A stretch of 64,000 nucleotides of DNA, from NCBI GenBank assembly GCA_038501785.1, contig JBAMJR010000024.1, positions 2,300,501-2,364,500 of the forward strand, in the 5' to 3' direction. Of the stretch, positions 37,606 through 50,307 are shown in pieces; within the stretch, counting starts at the first letter, position 1; each line of letters begins with the position of its first letter. The stretch is from Myoxocephalus aenaeus. Its lineage: Eukaryota; Chordata; Actinopteri; Perciformes; Cottidae. The notes under the pieces are model-generated. The model made no database searches, was not told the DNA's origin, and saw only the letters and a list, made by a program, of their open reading frames with translations. The translations under genes and the position numbers were made by a program.

Positions 37606-40600
37606 GAAGGTGCATACATTGGACATGGACATGGGACGTTACACGAGACAAACAACAATCAACAATCAACAATCAGGGCTTGTTCAAAGGCACTAAAGTA
37701 ATCCATGAATGTGAAATATGAGTTTAGAGATAATTACAATCTCTCCTGTGCATTGTGGAGGTTGGTTTATGGGTTCTGTACAGGCTTGCGCACCATCTGC
37801 AGAGTATAAACAAAGGTTTAGGATCAGTATCGCTTTGAGCTAAATGTGATGCTAATATAACTATGTTCACCATGTAATTTAACGTTTAACACACAATGTC
37901 ATTACTTACATTACTTTGGTCATAAACAACTCATTTCGATTTTGACATGATGATGGTGCTATGAAAAGTGGCGAACCAAATTGGTAAACCCTTAAAGTAA
38001 TCCACCATCTTGTTTTGGGCTGTAAAAGTGGCCATTGATCACTTCTGAAATAAGTGTATGATAATAACTATTAAACATGAGTTGAATCCTCAAATGGCTT
38101 AGTTTAAAGATGGGGTCAGGCATGTCCTTTTGGCTCTGCTAAAGTTTAATCTAGAAGAAACTGGTCATTCAGGAAGTGAGATAGCGGCATGAACAACTAA
38201 TCATCCCTTGTGCTTGCATCAGCAGATATTTCCTGTGTGACATCATGAAAAAATTGACAATCAACAACAGCTCCTCTCTTTAATGAAATTGTAATAACCT
38301 CATATTCCAAGTTGTCTCCATCAGCTCATGACTAAAGACTGTTGATAACACGGCAATCACTGCACACCACTGCCGTTAGACGTGTACTGAAGATTGTTAT
38401 CCGACTGATTTATGACACTGTTGTTTATTTATGTGTGCATGAGTGATTTAAAAAAAAAAAGAGAGTTAAGCTGTCCTTCAATTACGTTTTAATTCTCAAT
38501 GTTACTTAAGTGTTTATTCGTGTGAAATGGACATCATAGCTAGCTTTGACTGAAGACATAAGGACAGCAGACGTTTCCGGTACGATGGCTTTTATTAAAG
38601 GATATCTGGCCTCAACAAATAGGGGTCAACGGTTCACCTCTACTTCTGGGTCCATAAAATCAAAATTTACAGTCATCAGTTATATTAAAAATAAAAAAAT
38701 TACAGCAGGACAAGAGTACTCAAAATTCGACCAAACTGCTGACACTCAGACGGCTCTACTTGGACTGAGGACAGACAGGTGACTCACTATCGCCTCACAA
38801 GTGGTATTACTAGACAGGACGGTGAGCGTGAGCGTCGCGGTAGATATCTCTGCAACTCTATACATAAAGATATTTGACGAAAAAGCACTGTAACCTCTTG
38901 ACATTCTGTTGATGTCAGTTAAAAAAACAGATCTTACACGCTGCACCTTTTTAAGCCAGACACATCTCCTTTTACGTATTTGAATGCTTCAGGCTACATG
39001 AATTTGTTCCTTGTTGCAAAAGTGTCAGCCTTAAAATTTGTAACACAATGCAAGTGTGAGCTGCAGTTTCAAGCGTCTCAGGAGCCGACAACAACCGCGT
39101 GAAGCCGTCTGCTTTGATCTGCGCTCCGTTCTGTCGTTCCCTGTGAAGGCAGCCCAGCGAGAGTCTCTTTCTGGAGAACGTCCCGTGAGTTGGCGATGTG
39201 TCAGCAGGAAGTTGTTTCTGGCTCTCACAACTAACAGATCACATTTATATGGGGCCTCTCGTCTGAGAAATAATAACTGTTACATTTAGAGTGTTTTTTT
39301 GTTTGTTGTTGTTGCTATTTTGTCATATTATTGCAGCACAGGTTTGAGTTATGAATTGAATCATGAAGTCCATTTAGCTGATTGAGTATCAGGGTGCTGG
39401 TGTTGTGCCTGTCAGCTCACTGTCAAAATGTCGTGGCTCACCTGGACACGTGAAGAGAACGGCGCCTTCGTTAATGTTTGTCTTACAAGTCAAAGTGTTT
39501 GCTGTGAAAACGGTCGATCAGCCTCTTGGCTCATTACCATCTGGTTCTGTAACTTTTTTTAAGTTAAACTTTCTTTTATTTTTTATTTTTTTGTCATTAT
39601 TTTTTTTATTGGTATTAGGCATCAATCAGACATCTACAAATGCTCTTCAGACAATTGCCCTCCCTGATGATGCTCATACTAGCCATGTACGTATACAAGG
39701 GGTGAAAAAACAGAACAAACAACAAAAAGAAAACAAAAAGAAACAAAATGAAACAAAGAAACAAAAAGAAAAAACTATGTATAACTAGGGAGCGATCTGT
39801 TTTCATTCTTATTCATTGATCCATGAAAACAAAATCAGGTCATAAGTTAAACTTTCATGCACTTGACTACCTGATGATGCTCCAAGTTGCTCCTCTTTTC
39901 AGCCTTTTGGCCTTACCAAGTCATAACATATGCAATAACTGTGTGTAAATATTGAGTCATTTCCAGAATAGAACATAAGTTCAGGCAATTAGAAAGTACT
40001 GGATGCGTAAATAATGCCTAGAAACCAAATGATAAGATAAAAAAAAAATTAAAAACGACTACTACTGGATGTGTGCAGTATACTGACAATAATGATTTCA
40101 TATATGATGCATCTGTTTGATTATTAGAAAATAGTCATCTGTCTTATTACAGTCTTCTGGAAGCCAAAGGTACAGCATTTATTTTTTTGTCAGAGCATTT
40201 GATTCATTGATTGTTTCCAACATTAAAGAGAATTTCAACACGGAGCCCCAGCTGGTTGAGTTAAGGCAGAAAACACGGCCACTAAACACGGCAATATTAG
40301 CTATCTGTGATGTGCGGGAAAATAGCAACCTCTATTTCCTGAAGAGCTGATAAACAAATGAGCAGCAGCTGTGTGGCCAGGTGGCTGATGACTGACACAT
40401 TCGGGAAAGTCTCGTGGCCACGCGTGTTACAGCTTGGCATGGAAAAGTTTTTTTTTGGGGGGTGTCCGGGGAGACGGTGAAGGCGTCTCCATGACAACAT
40501 TAGACACCTACAGTATTGTTCTTTCGAAGCCAATCCGAGGTTTGCAGTTTATGTCAGAGCTGCAGATTGATTCTGTCTGGAAGACATGCCGACCCGGCGA

Positions 40601-43583
40601 GCTTTTACATAACCAACCACCGATGTTCAGTGTGCTGCACATCACCAATGTTCAGTTAGGTAGAACTGCAGCAGGAGGACGAAGCGAAGGGGTTGTTCAG
40701 TCGCTCTCTTCTCAGGAGAAGCGGCTCCTTCGCGTCAGCGGGACCTCTGCTCTCGGTCACCTGCAGCCGCTGAAGGTCGTTCTCCTGCTGCGTAATCAAA
40801 GATCACGACGGGTATTTTTGACTGCAGCGCACCACCAGGTAAAAGTAGTCTCTTGGACGGCAGCAGCTCTGTGTCTGTGTGTCATTGTGCGCACTGCATT
40901 GTGCACACCGCTCTATCCACCTGCTGTTGACCTGCGGTGCCTCAGCTGGCCGGGGGCCTCCGGGTTCATTAGTGAGCGACTGCTACCAGATATGGGTTCC
41001 GAAAAGAGGCCCATGTGACTGACATTTTAAAAATGTGGGCTGGTTTGGAGGTCGGAGGAGGGGGAGGTTTGTTGTTACTCTTTCAGTCGCTGGCCCACCT
41101 GCTGTTTATGGGGAAAAAAGGTTTTAAACGTCACTGCATCCTAGAGTTCGAGTGCAGTTTTATGACTGGTTACAAACATCATAGAGGTAAATGCGGTCGA
41201 ATATTTACAGTACAACTTGTAATTACTAGTTATTTCCTAATGAGAGAATATACACACACACACACACACACACACATGCTGCGTTAGAAATTGTATACTA
41301 TATACTTCATACTCAATATGTGTACAATGGTTCAACATACTTTTTTAACACACAACTGTAACTACCACGTCACTTCCTGAGCGCTCCTTTCCGGTAAGAG
41401 AGACGAAATCACAGTTTTAAGCCAATTTCCTCCATGCAAGATGTGAGTCGTGCCTCTTTCGCCGATGATACACTTAAAACATTTTGGAAAACCCAACTGA
41501 ACATGATTAAGATACTTTAAGGCTAGTTTAATGCCACACAATTACTCAGATACTGATTTCAGCATTAGTTAGTTTACACATCAAAGTCAGTTTCCAGGTC
41601 TTTTTCACATATTTAATTGTTGTATGAAGCCTTGGTTGGCTCCAGAGAGAAATAGGCAAAGTCTGTTAAATTGCCTCAAGTGATGTCACACAAAAAAAGA
41701 AACAAGTGAGCTTTCCAGGTCTCTGTAGCCCGCCCCTCATCTCTGGTTGGAGCTGGCAACTCAACGTTGTATTACTGAGCTATCGACAGACGCTGGGTAT
41801 TGTGGGCGCCAGAAGAAGAATGTGTGAAATAAAAAAGACAATGTCTCTGGTTCTGGCGTTATGTCTGTGTGGAGCTGCCACTTTGTGGGTTATAGAAGTG
41901 CAATTATATATTGTCAAAGTACAAACTTTAGCCATGTCGGAGCTGCCATGTTTTTTCATTCATAAAGCACAAGCCAAACCCCAAGGACTGCCTTTGGATG
42001 CAGAAAGAGTTGTTTTTTTCTCTCTTAGTGGGCCTTATTAGACCATAGTGAGTGACACTAAATGTGTGTGAAGGGTTCCGTGTCAGACTGCGATGTCTGA
42101 CATTTGTATGCATGTGTGGGGTGCTGACAGCATGCATCTTTTTATTTGATACGACTAATGGTAGAACTCTGAAATGTTCATATCTCAAAGCTCTGCTCAT
42201 TTTAAGTCCGCTATCAGACAGTTCTGCTCGCATTCCAGACAGCTAATTTCATTCAGTGGCAGATTGGCTAATGGGAATATCCGTCTCTGAGCCAGGGGGA
42301 ATTGTAAAATAGAAAATGTAGAGAGGTTAGGGACATTCAATGAGTTATGAAGTCATCTCTTACCATAGCAGGTTGGAATTATAACATTGTAAAAATACTT
42401 TCTCCTTATTTTAAAAGGGGATATATATGTATAGAAGAAGGGAAACCGTTTCTTTTGATGTGTGTGTCCAGTGTTTCTACGTTTTTTAGGGCCAAATGTA
42501 CCACTGAGCTCATTTTTCATGTAATTTTAATTTTGTGAACCTGCACACATTGTAGCTCAGCGACCTCCTGATGTGTAAACCAGTTAAAGTCACAATGCAC
42601 ACACAGCGGCCTTTCGATATGTTTTAACACACCTCACCGGTCCACAATGGCGATGTTATGGAATATGTTTTCTGGGGTTACTTTCCATCCCTCTCGTTGG
42701 TATTTCACAATGGGTTTACAAAGGGATTACCAACTGCTGCCAACATCCACCAGCAGACGGAGGGGTGGAATTGTGTGTGTGTGTCCGTATGTGTCACATG
42801 AAACCCATAGGCAGGTCAGGCTCCTCTCATGATAAGCCTCATGCTTCAGAGACTTATGCAGATGATGTGATGGACTGAGCTATTGTGATGCACTGAGTCG
42901 TAGCCTTCTGCTCCGGCGACTGACCTTGTCAGGCATATACTGTGCTATATGATCCAATCTGTTTTCAATTGTTCTGTGTCACTTTCATATTTTATTCAGC
43001 CTGTTTACATCCTGGTACGTTCCCCTACAGAGTTTATTTGTTCATATTCTCTGTCCTCACTGGACCATTTGAGTGCATTTTGCAGTGCTGCCTTATGCTT
43101 TTGAGAGGCGGCAATTGTTTTCCTTTTTCATGCATTTTAAGATGTCTCACATGAGGTCTTATGAATATAATATATTTTCAATTTCCCTGTTTCCCTTACA
43201 ATGCATGAAGAAACTAGAGAGCAAAACAACCATCCGATATAATATTGACACATAGCTATTTGGGGATTTCTTACTGGCATATGATTTTAAAAACAGAGTG
43301 CTTGCAAAGCACAGTCGCCCATTGTAAATGAAATAGTTTCAAGTGAATACAGACTCCTTTGAGGATTATCTTGGAGCTCTAGCAATAATTGTGCCACTGT
43401 GTCGGGTCAATTAGAGTTTATAATGGTAATTCCACTCATTTAGAGTGTTTGATAGCTGCTGTTGGAGGGGAATTGAGTTCAATGAATTTGTTTCACAGTC
43501 TATCTCTTTTTGTCTCCCTCTCATTCTTTATTTTCGCACTCCCCATTCCCCTTTTCCTCTTCCCATTCTTTCGCTTTCCTCAG
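37606..43583. other. Non-coding stretch, end of the presumed lingo3 intron
   Basis: Frames such as 40434-41018 (194 codons, no ATG at its start, no domain) are not convincing. A-rich DNA lies at 39705-39775. The stretch ends in a long pyrimidine tract and the acceptor CAG at 43581-43583. Confidence 0.45.
41252..41275. repeat. (AC)n microsatellite, short
   Basis: 12 AC dinucleotides. Confidence 0.92.
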
Positions 43584-43634
43584 GTGTCTGGCCCAGTGAT
43601 TCGGGAGCAGGAGGACGCAGTGGAAAGGAGGGCC
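43584..43634 (+). other. lingo3: 5' UTR part of the lingo3 coding exon, with splice acceptor
   Basis: A pyrimidine tract of about 80 bases (roughly 43500-43580) leads to TTTCCTCAG|GTGTCTGG, a strong vertebrate acceptor. The 51 bases from there to the ATG at 43635 would be 5' UTR. Confidence 0.75.
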
Positions 43635-45467
43635 ATGGGGGCGAGCCTGGGCCAGGATGTATGCTGGCTCCTGCCTTTCCTGTTCTTGCTACTGATGATC
43701 ACGGTGTCACCCACTCAGAGTCAAGGCTGTCCCCAGCGTTGTGACTGCATTGCAAAACTTAAGACTGTGTCCTGTTATGGTAAACGCCTGTCCGCGCTGC
43801 CAGATGGCATCCCACTCGACACCAAGATCCTGGACCTAAGCGGGAATAAACTTCGCTGGGTGGAGCACGGTGACCTGCTTCCATATTCCCGTCTTGAAAA
43901 GCTGGACCTGAGTGAGAACATGGTCAGCGTCCTGGAGCCGAATGCTTTTTCCAGTCTCCAGAACCTCCAGTCGCTTTCGCTGAGGGGCAACCAATTGAAA
44001 CTGGTCCCCATGGGGGCGTTCTCCCGTCTCTCCAACCTAACGTCGCTGGACCTCAGTGGGAATAAGATTGTCATTCTTTTGGACTTTACTTTCCAAGACC
44101 TGAAAAGTCTGAATAACCTGGAAGTTGGAGACAATGATTTAGTTTATATTTCCAACAAGGCCTTTCTGGGGCTGGTGGGGCTGAGGGAGCTGACCATTGA
44201 GCGGTGCAACCTGACTTCTGTGTCCGGCCAGTCTTTGTCCTACCTGCACAACCTGGTGGCTCTGCGGCTCCGCTACCTCAGTATCTCCAGCTTAGAGGAC
44301 CAGAACTTTCGTAAGCTGGGAAACCTGAGGGGCCTCGAGATCGATCACTGGCCCTTTTTGGAGCACATTTCCCCTCACAGCCTGCAGGGGCTTAACTTAT
44401 CTTGGCTGTCGATAACTCACACTAACATCACCTCTGTGCCCACCTCTGCCCTCCGCAGTCTGGCCCACCTCACCAGCCTCAACCTCTCCTACAACCCTAT
44501 CTCCGTGTTGGAGTCCTGGGCCCTGAGGGACCTCGTCAGGCTGAAGGAGCTGCATCTGGTCAACACAAATCTGGTGGTGGTGCAGCCGTATGCGCTGGGT
44601 GGTCTCAGGCAAATCAGCCTTCTTAACCTCTCCATGAACGGCCTGGTGTCCCTGGAAGAGGGAGCCTTTCAGTCCGTCAACACTCTGGAGACGCTGCGGT
44701 TGGACGGGAACCCTCTGGCCTGCGACTGCCGCTTGCTTTGGATCCTCCAGCGCCGGAAGACCCTCAATTTCGACGGCGCCTCCCCAGTGTGCATGACACC
44801 CGTGGAGGTGCAGGGACGGGCCCTCAACGCTTTCTCTGACTCGGCTCTGTTTGATCACTTCACTTGCCAGAAGCCCAAAATCCGCAACAGGAAACTGCAG
44901 CAGGTTACTGCCCGCGAGGGGCAGGTTGTGTCATTCATTTGCAGAGCAGAAGGCGAGCCGGCACCAATGATATTCTGGATCTCACCTCAGCGCCGCCGCA
45001 TCACCACAAAGAGCAGCGGCCGCCTAACTGTGTTACCAGAGGGCACATTAGAAATACGGTACGCCCAGGTAACAGACAGCGGAACCTACATCTGCATAGC
45101 CAGCAATGCCGGCGGAAATGACACCTACTTTGCCACGCTTACGGTCAGCGGGCTGCCGCTCGATGCCGCCCTCATGGCTAACCGCACGTACTACGCTGGG
45201 GACCTGAACGACACAAATCTGAATGACACCAGAGTCTTCTTGAAGTTCACTCTGGACCTCAAGACCATCCTCATATCCACCGCTATGGGCTGTATCATGT
45301 TCCTGGGGGTGGTTCTCTTCTGTTTCATTCTGCTGTTTGTGTGGAGTCGAGGCAGAGGGCAGCACAAGAACAATTTCTCAGTGGAGTATTCCTTCAGGAA
45401 GGTGGATGGACCCGCTGCCAGTGGAGGACAGGGTGGGGCACGCAAGTTCAACATGAAAATGATTTGA
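43635..45467 (+). CDS. lingo3: LINGO3: leucine-rich repeat and Ig domain transmembrane protein
   Basis: A 610-residue type I membrane protein of the neuronal LINGO family. LINGO1 is a Nogo receptor partner that limits myelination; LINGO3's role is less clear. Residues 1-30 form a signal peptide. An LRR N-cap follows (Cys32, 36, 38, 47), then leucine-rich repeats 62-355, an LRR C-cap (Cys363, 365, 386, 411), one Ig-like C2 domain (about 420-505; Cys436, Trp448, DSGTYIC to Cys487), a transmembrane helix (about 545-570) and a 40-residue tail. Phrases such as SSLEDQNFRKL, LQRRKTLNFDG and the tail VEYSFRKVDGPAA fit LINGO3 rather than LINGO1, 2 or 4. Human LINGO3 is about the same length. The ATG at 43635 is chosen because it lies 51 bases past a splice acceptor in a strong context (GGCCATGG); the open frame upstream is intron. 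Teleosts have a and b copies, not separable here. Confidence 0.95.
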   Translation: MGASLGQDVCWLLPFLFLLLMITVSPTQSQGCPQRCDCIAKLKTVSCYGKRLSALPDGIPLDTKILDLSGNKLRWVEHGDLLPYSRLEKLDLSENMVSVLEPNAFSSLQNLQSLSLRGNQLKLVPMGAFSRLSNLTSLDLSGNKIVILLDFTFQDLKSLNNLEVGDNDLVYISNKAFLGLVGLRELTIERCNLTSVSGQSLSYLHNLVALRLRYLSISSLEDQNFRKLGNLRGLEIDHWPFLEHISPHSLQGLNLSWLSITHTNITSVPTSALRSLAHLTSLNLSYNPISVLESWALRDLVRLKELHLVNTNLVVVQPYALGGLRQISLLNLSMNGLVSLEEGAFQSVNTLETLRLDGNPLACDCRLLWILQRRKTLNFDGASPVCMTPVEVQGRALNAFSDSALFDHFTCQKPKIRNRKLQQVTAREGQVVSFICRAEGEPAPMIFWISPQRRRITTKSSGRLTVLPEGTLEIRYAQVTDSGTYICIASNAGGNDTYFATLTVSGLPLDAALMANRTYYAGDLNDTNLNDTRVFLKFTLDLKTILISTAMGCIMFLGVVLFCFILLFVWSRGRGQHKNNFSVEYSFRKVDGPAASGGQGGARKFNMKMI

Positions 45468-47945
45468 TCTTTTGGGGGATCTGTTTCTCTCATTAATGTT
45501 CTTACCCTGATACTGTTTACAATCTCGAGGGACAAGACGCTGACAAGGACCTTTGTTCTAGCAAAACATGAAATGCAGTTATTCATGGGAGTTTTATTGA
45601 GACAAGGTTTTGTTATTAAAACTGTTGTATATATGAGAAAAGGGGAAAAATCTGCATGGATTTGATATATTTATATTGCTTTTGTTGTGTGTTCACGTTG
45701 TCATGCAGAGAAAACCTGGATTTTGAAAGTATAAAGATGTCTCCAAATCTCAAATAGACTGTTAAAAGACCAAGCGGTCTTTAACCTCGACAAATGTCTC
45801 GCCAATTCCGTTCTTCTTCTCCACGAGGAACTCTTTATTAAAGGACCTCTCTTCTCCGCTCCATCTGAGGTTGTTTCCGCTCTCTATCCCCAAACCCAGG
45901 AATATATTATAACCCGGTGGTGCTCAACGAATGCCAAGGACTTGCCAATATGTATTTGAATAGTTCCAGCTATATACTGCATATTTAGACTTATTTACAG
46001 TCAGGACTTTAGGGCACTATTGTGACATAAATATAGAGGCTCTACTTTTTTTGCTAATGGTGGTTTTGTACAGCGTACAATAAGACACCAAGAGACTCTG
46101 CAACACTGCCAATTTGACCGTAAAGCACCATGTAATGTGGTGGAGAGAAGTTTCTTCTCATTGGACTCCACCAAAAGAGGGTAAAAAACTAAACAGGACT
46201 AAAGGTTAAGCTACAATTAAAAGGACTCAAATGCACATTTGTGTGGTGACAAATCAGTACATGGAGATGTAGGTTAGGTTTTCCATTGTTTATTCAGTAC
46301 AAACTGTACAAGGCTCCAGATAGACTCTTGACTGAAAAGGACTGTGTGTAAAAGAGGAACGCATGTACAGAGTTGGCTTCTTACTTTGAATAACGTGCAT
46401 CATTTGTGAACGTGTTGGGGTGCGAATAGCTCATACTGTATAGGTAGGATATATGCTGTATAAGATGTATTATATATTTTGTAATCAAAACCTTGTGGTT
46501 GTTTATAGTACTGTTGAGTGATCAATCCAGTTTTTCTGTTCTCTCCGGTTTAAAGTCTCCTTTTCAAATCATCGATATGCAGTCCACCTTCTCATGCCGT
46601 CGGATCCCTGAGCTCACAAGACAAACCATGAAGGGCGTTTAAACCAGGGGTCAGCTCGCTTGCCTATTTTTGTCTGTAAGTGTCAGTGTGAGGCTTGGCT
46701 GACCGGCGGGTGGGAGGAGTTAAGCGGGTTCACCGCAGGACCTCGGTGTGTTTGAGACATGCAGGGGGGAAAAAATGCAAATGTAATAAAAAAAAAACTT
46801 GCAAACTGGAACAAAGGTCGAGATGAAACTGAGTCAGAGAATTAATAGAATAAAATGTAATGGTTCCTTAGTCACGGCACGTACAGTAAATGCAAATGTG
46901 TCATCGTTGGGCCTTGTAAAGCAATCTGTGATTGGTTCAATAGTATAACTATTCAAACCTTATCTCTTGATCTGTGGGTTAAGACTTGGGAACCAATACA
47001 CTCGTCCTGTCCACTCAACTGCTGCAGGTCTGACAGTGTCACTCTGCTGCCCCCTGCTGGCTGGAGATGGTACTGACTCATTCACTATTAATTAGAGCAC
47101 AACACGATTTGACCTCCCCGACCTTTAGACTTAATAGCAAGCGAGTCGTTCAATTTCCCCAAAGGCAACTGTGAAGGTGTGTTGAAGGGCTGACCTGGAT
47201 CCAGTTGTGTTTGAGGGGAACAATTTATTTTGAGTTATGACTCAAATTACACGATATGGGGAGGGTGGGGGGGAGATAAAGAGGAGTCCCTTATTACTTA
47301 ATTTAGTGTTTGTGTTCATCCACATCTATACAGCACAACACATTTTACAGATTTTAACTCACAAGAATTATTAATAATGAACAGTGAATATGTTCCGCGA
47401 CTGATTTGACATCAGTTCCTGTCTGCATTTTTGGAAAATGTAAACAATAGGAGATACTTTTAATTGTCCTTAACTGAATTCATCCTGTAAATATGCAAAC
47501 CATTGTGTCTGGGAATTGTGCTAGACGTTTTTGTATTGTATTTCTTTATTAAAAAAAATGAAGCACACTGTTTATAAAGCATGCTATGTTATCTGCTATG
47601 ATGATGTCTTAGCCCTGTCCTATTTTTTCTTCCTCTTTCATCCGGTCACTCAACCGTTACGGTGCAAGTGTGAGAAGCTGATTGAGCGGTGACATTACAC
47701 CTGTGACCCCGTCACTGTGAAATTTTGTGTTGTTTTTTTAAATTTTGGATCTGGTTTTTTTTCCACAGTTTTGTCGTATTAACCTTTTTAGTGGATGTCA
47801 CATCGACACGACACGTTGTCATGATTCACTGAACTTAATGATGTACGTAGGTACTGCTTATACTGTATGAGGAGAGTGATTATTGTTCATTTTCTATGCA
47901 TCAATCACATCACACGTTTAATAAATGAGATCCGTGAGCAGATTA
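45468..47945 (+). other. lingo3: lingo3 3' UTR, probable
   Basis: No gene on either strand. The stretch is AT-rich and holds a Pumilio-type TGTAAATA at 47486-47493 and a possible early signal ATTAAA at 47548-47553. The best end is AATAAA at 47920-47925, followed within 40 bases by a GT/T-rich stretch, giving a UTR of about 2.5 kb. A shorter transcript is possible. Confidence 0.5.
47920..47925 (+). terminator. lingo3: Candidate lingo3 polyadenylation signal
   Basis: Canonical AATAAA followed by GTGTTGCC and ATGTGTTTCTTGG downstream, a usual cleavage-site context. Confidence 0.45.
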
Positions 47946-48979
47946 AAAATAGTGTTGCCTTCACGCTTTCATGTGTTTCTTGGTCCTGGCTCTCGAATCT
48001 TTGCGCCTTAATGACTGAATTAATATGATCAGTGTAACATATAGAACTGAACTCCCCATTGTCATTCAGTGGGTGAAGTGAATTCATACAGTACTAATCT
48101 AACTGGTAGCCGATCAGGTGAATAGACAAATATAAACTGGGAAGTAGAGAGCGACAGGAAGACGCCCACTGCACTTAAATGGATCTAAATCTAAATCCAA
48201 TTACATACTTTGAAAAGTCCCCCTCCACTCGAAAATGTGTTTAGCTCATTGTTACTTCATTGTTTCACCTTCACTGTGCAGAACGATGCATCGCATCTTA
48301 CTTCACGTGTAATGATTCAAAACCAATAACTGAGCGATTGTTATATAAAACTGTAAATCATAGCTTGTTTTATGAAGAAAGAAAAAAAAGCCCAAAACTG
48401 CTGTATTTGGATGTATTAAACACCATAAGTAATATACAAGTGAAATATATGGTTTGGTACATGAGAACATTCAAATGTCAAATGTGAGACCTCACCTGAA
48501 TTTTCTTTGTACTAAACCCTCTAAAACAAAAAAAACAGCCCAACACAAATTCTCCAGTAAGGCTTGAGTTATTCGCCACGAAGGCCACAGCTTGTGATTC
48601 ACTCATCACGCCATCTTGGATCAGACCTCTCAGATAAAGTTTCATCAAAGGATGAAGGTGACGACTCGGAGTAACTGTGTATTGATCTGCAGTGACGGGT
48701 GGGTTCCTCACTGTGAAGGTCAACATTCACATCTGAACCCCTCTCTCCTCTCTGGGTGTTCGTCACACTTCCACCCCACCCACACCCGAGAATGACTCAT
48801 CTGGCTGTAGCTAATTTTTTTTTTATCCAACACCTCTGTAGACCAGCATGGTTTTTACACCTCTGATCTCTCCGATTAGCATTAGACTTGGGCGATGAGT
48901 CACTTCGATCTTTACCTTTCAGAGGCTCTGAGAGTAGTCAGACTTTTATCTACTTCTTTTTTTAAATATATATTATTGT
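47946..48979. other. Non-coding stretch, possible unrecognised repeat
   Basis: The open frame at 48478-48726 (-) has no known domain. The mixed A-rich and palindrome-poor sequence resembles old repeat DNA, but I could not name a family. Confidence 0.4.
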
Positions 48980-49292
48980 TTATTATGAACTCAGATGTTA
49001 TACAATGTCTTATGTGTTTTTAGTATTTATACATATTTTATTTCTTATTTTATTTTGCGATAATTTAACTTTATTAACATTTCACTGTTTTACCAAGATC
49101 AATGTATTCAGTGTTGTATTTTTTATTTAAAATAATTTGGTGTGCATTAGTCTTTTGTCCGTTCTCATCTTGTTTTTGTCTTGTCAATCATTTGCAAAGC
49201 ACTTTGAATCGCAATTGATTTGTTTGAAAGGTGCTGTATATATATATATATATATATACAAATACATTTGATTGATTGATTGAACTTCTAAT
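48980..49292 (+). mobile_element. LINE 3' tail fragment
   Basis: AT-rich DNA runs into AAAGCACTTTGAATCGCAAT, then GAAAGGTGCTGTATAT and a (GATT)n end at 49270-49284. The AAAGCACTTTG / AAGGTGCTATATAAA layout with short tandem tail is typical of fish LINE 3' ends. Confidence 0.55.
49237..49259. repeat. (TA)n microsatellite
   Basis: About 11 TA dinucleotides within the LINE tail. Confidence 0.9.
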
Positions 49293-50263
49293 CGACTTGA
49301 TCCAAAATCAAAGTCATGAAAGTCCCACCATGATGGGACGTTAATGTCTTAATTGTATCGCGCACTACACCTGGATGGAAGCGTTTGTTATGATTCTCCA
49401 CTCATTTATTCAAATTTTAGGTCTGTACGCTGACGGCGAAAGATTGTTGCTCCTTGCGTTCACCACAAACAAAATGTCTGACATATTTTGAAATCAATAT
49501 CTGAGAAATGTGTCTCTTATGAGCAAGAATCTCCGGAAAGCTGCTTTAATGTAGATAAAAACCTATGAGGCTGAGAGGGGGAGCTGGTGCCCACAGCTTT
49601 GTTTTGCCCACAGCTTAGAAGAAACCCTTCTTGCCATGATTCACTTTAGTAAATGATGTACATAAATATTCTGCATCGAGTAACGTGCATTATGCTGTTG
49701 CTGCTCTTAAATGTTACTTCCCTGTGAAGACTAAAATGGACACCATGGTTCCACCTCCCAGTTAAAACCTTCAGCAAAACTCTGTGGAAATGGAATTTGA
49801 TCGGGACATGATATAGCTTTTGACTAGAAATCACTGTGAATGATTTAGCCTTCCAGTTTGTAAGCACTCTTCAAAGGTGACACACCTCAAACTCCCTCTC
49901 AGTTCAGAGATGAGTGTGGAGGAGGGGGAGGAGGGCTGTCTGAAGAGGAATCAACATGTGTCACCTACATCTCAGAAGAGCCACTGAGAGATGTGTCATC
50001 GACCGAGCATTAGACACCAACATCCCGCTGTGAGGTTGCATCTAACACCCGGACGAGTCCTTGCTGCTTTTAATTTGTTTAATAATTTACCTCGTGTACT
50101 TGGAGCAGACGGCAGCGGTAAAGTGCACAAAGCTCTGAAACATCTCCCCTCAAGTATCTCCTTCATTTGGCTGAGAGAGGAAATTATGTCAGAATGCACT
50201 TCAACACACAGACGCTCTGCAGCACCACAACTATTTCCAGCTATGCAATGGGAACAATGATGT

Positions 50264-50265
<2 letters not shown>

Positions 50266-50306
<41 letters not shown>
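50266..50306. repeat. (GT)n microsatellite
   Basis: About 20 uninterrupted GT dinucleotides. Confidence 0.96.

Positions 50307-50307
<1 letters not shown>

Noticed and set aside
40434..41018. 194-codon plus-strand open frame
   Set aside because: No ATG at its start, no recognisable domain, no flanking splice pattern; likely chance in GC-moderate intronic DNA.
43389..43634. Amino-terminal extension of lingo3 (82 extra codons in frame)
   Set aside because: It begins at TTG, crosses a long pyrimidine tract and a CAG acceptor, and so is intron plus 5' UTR. The ATG at 43635 is followed by a proper signal peptide.
44397..44858. 153-codon minus-strand frame inside lingo3
   Set aside because: Antisense shadow of the leucine-rich repeat coding sequence.
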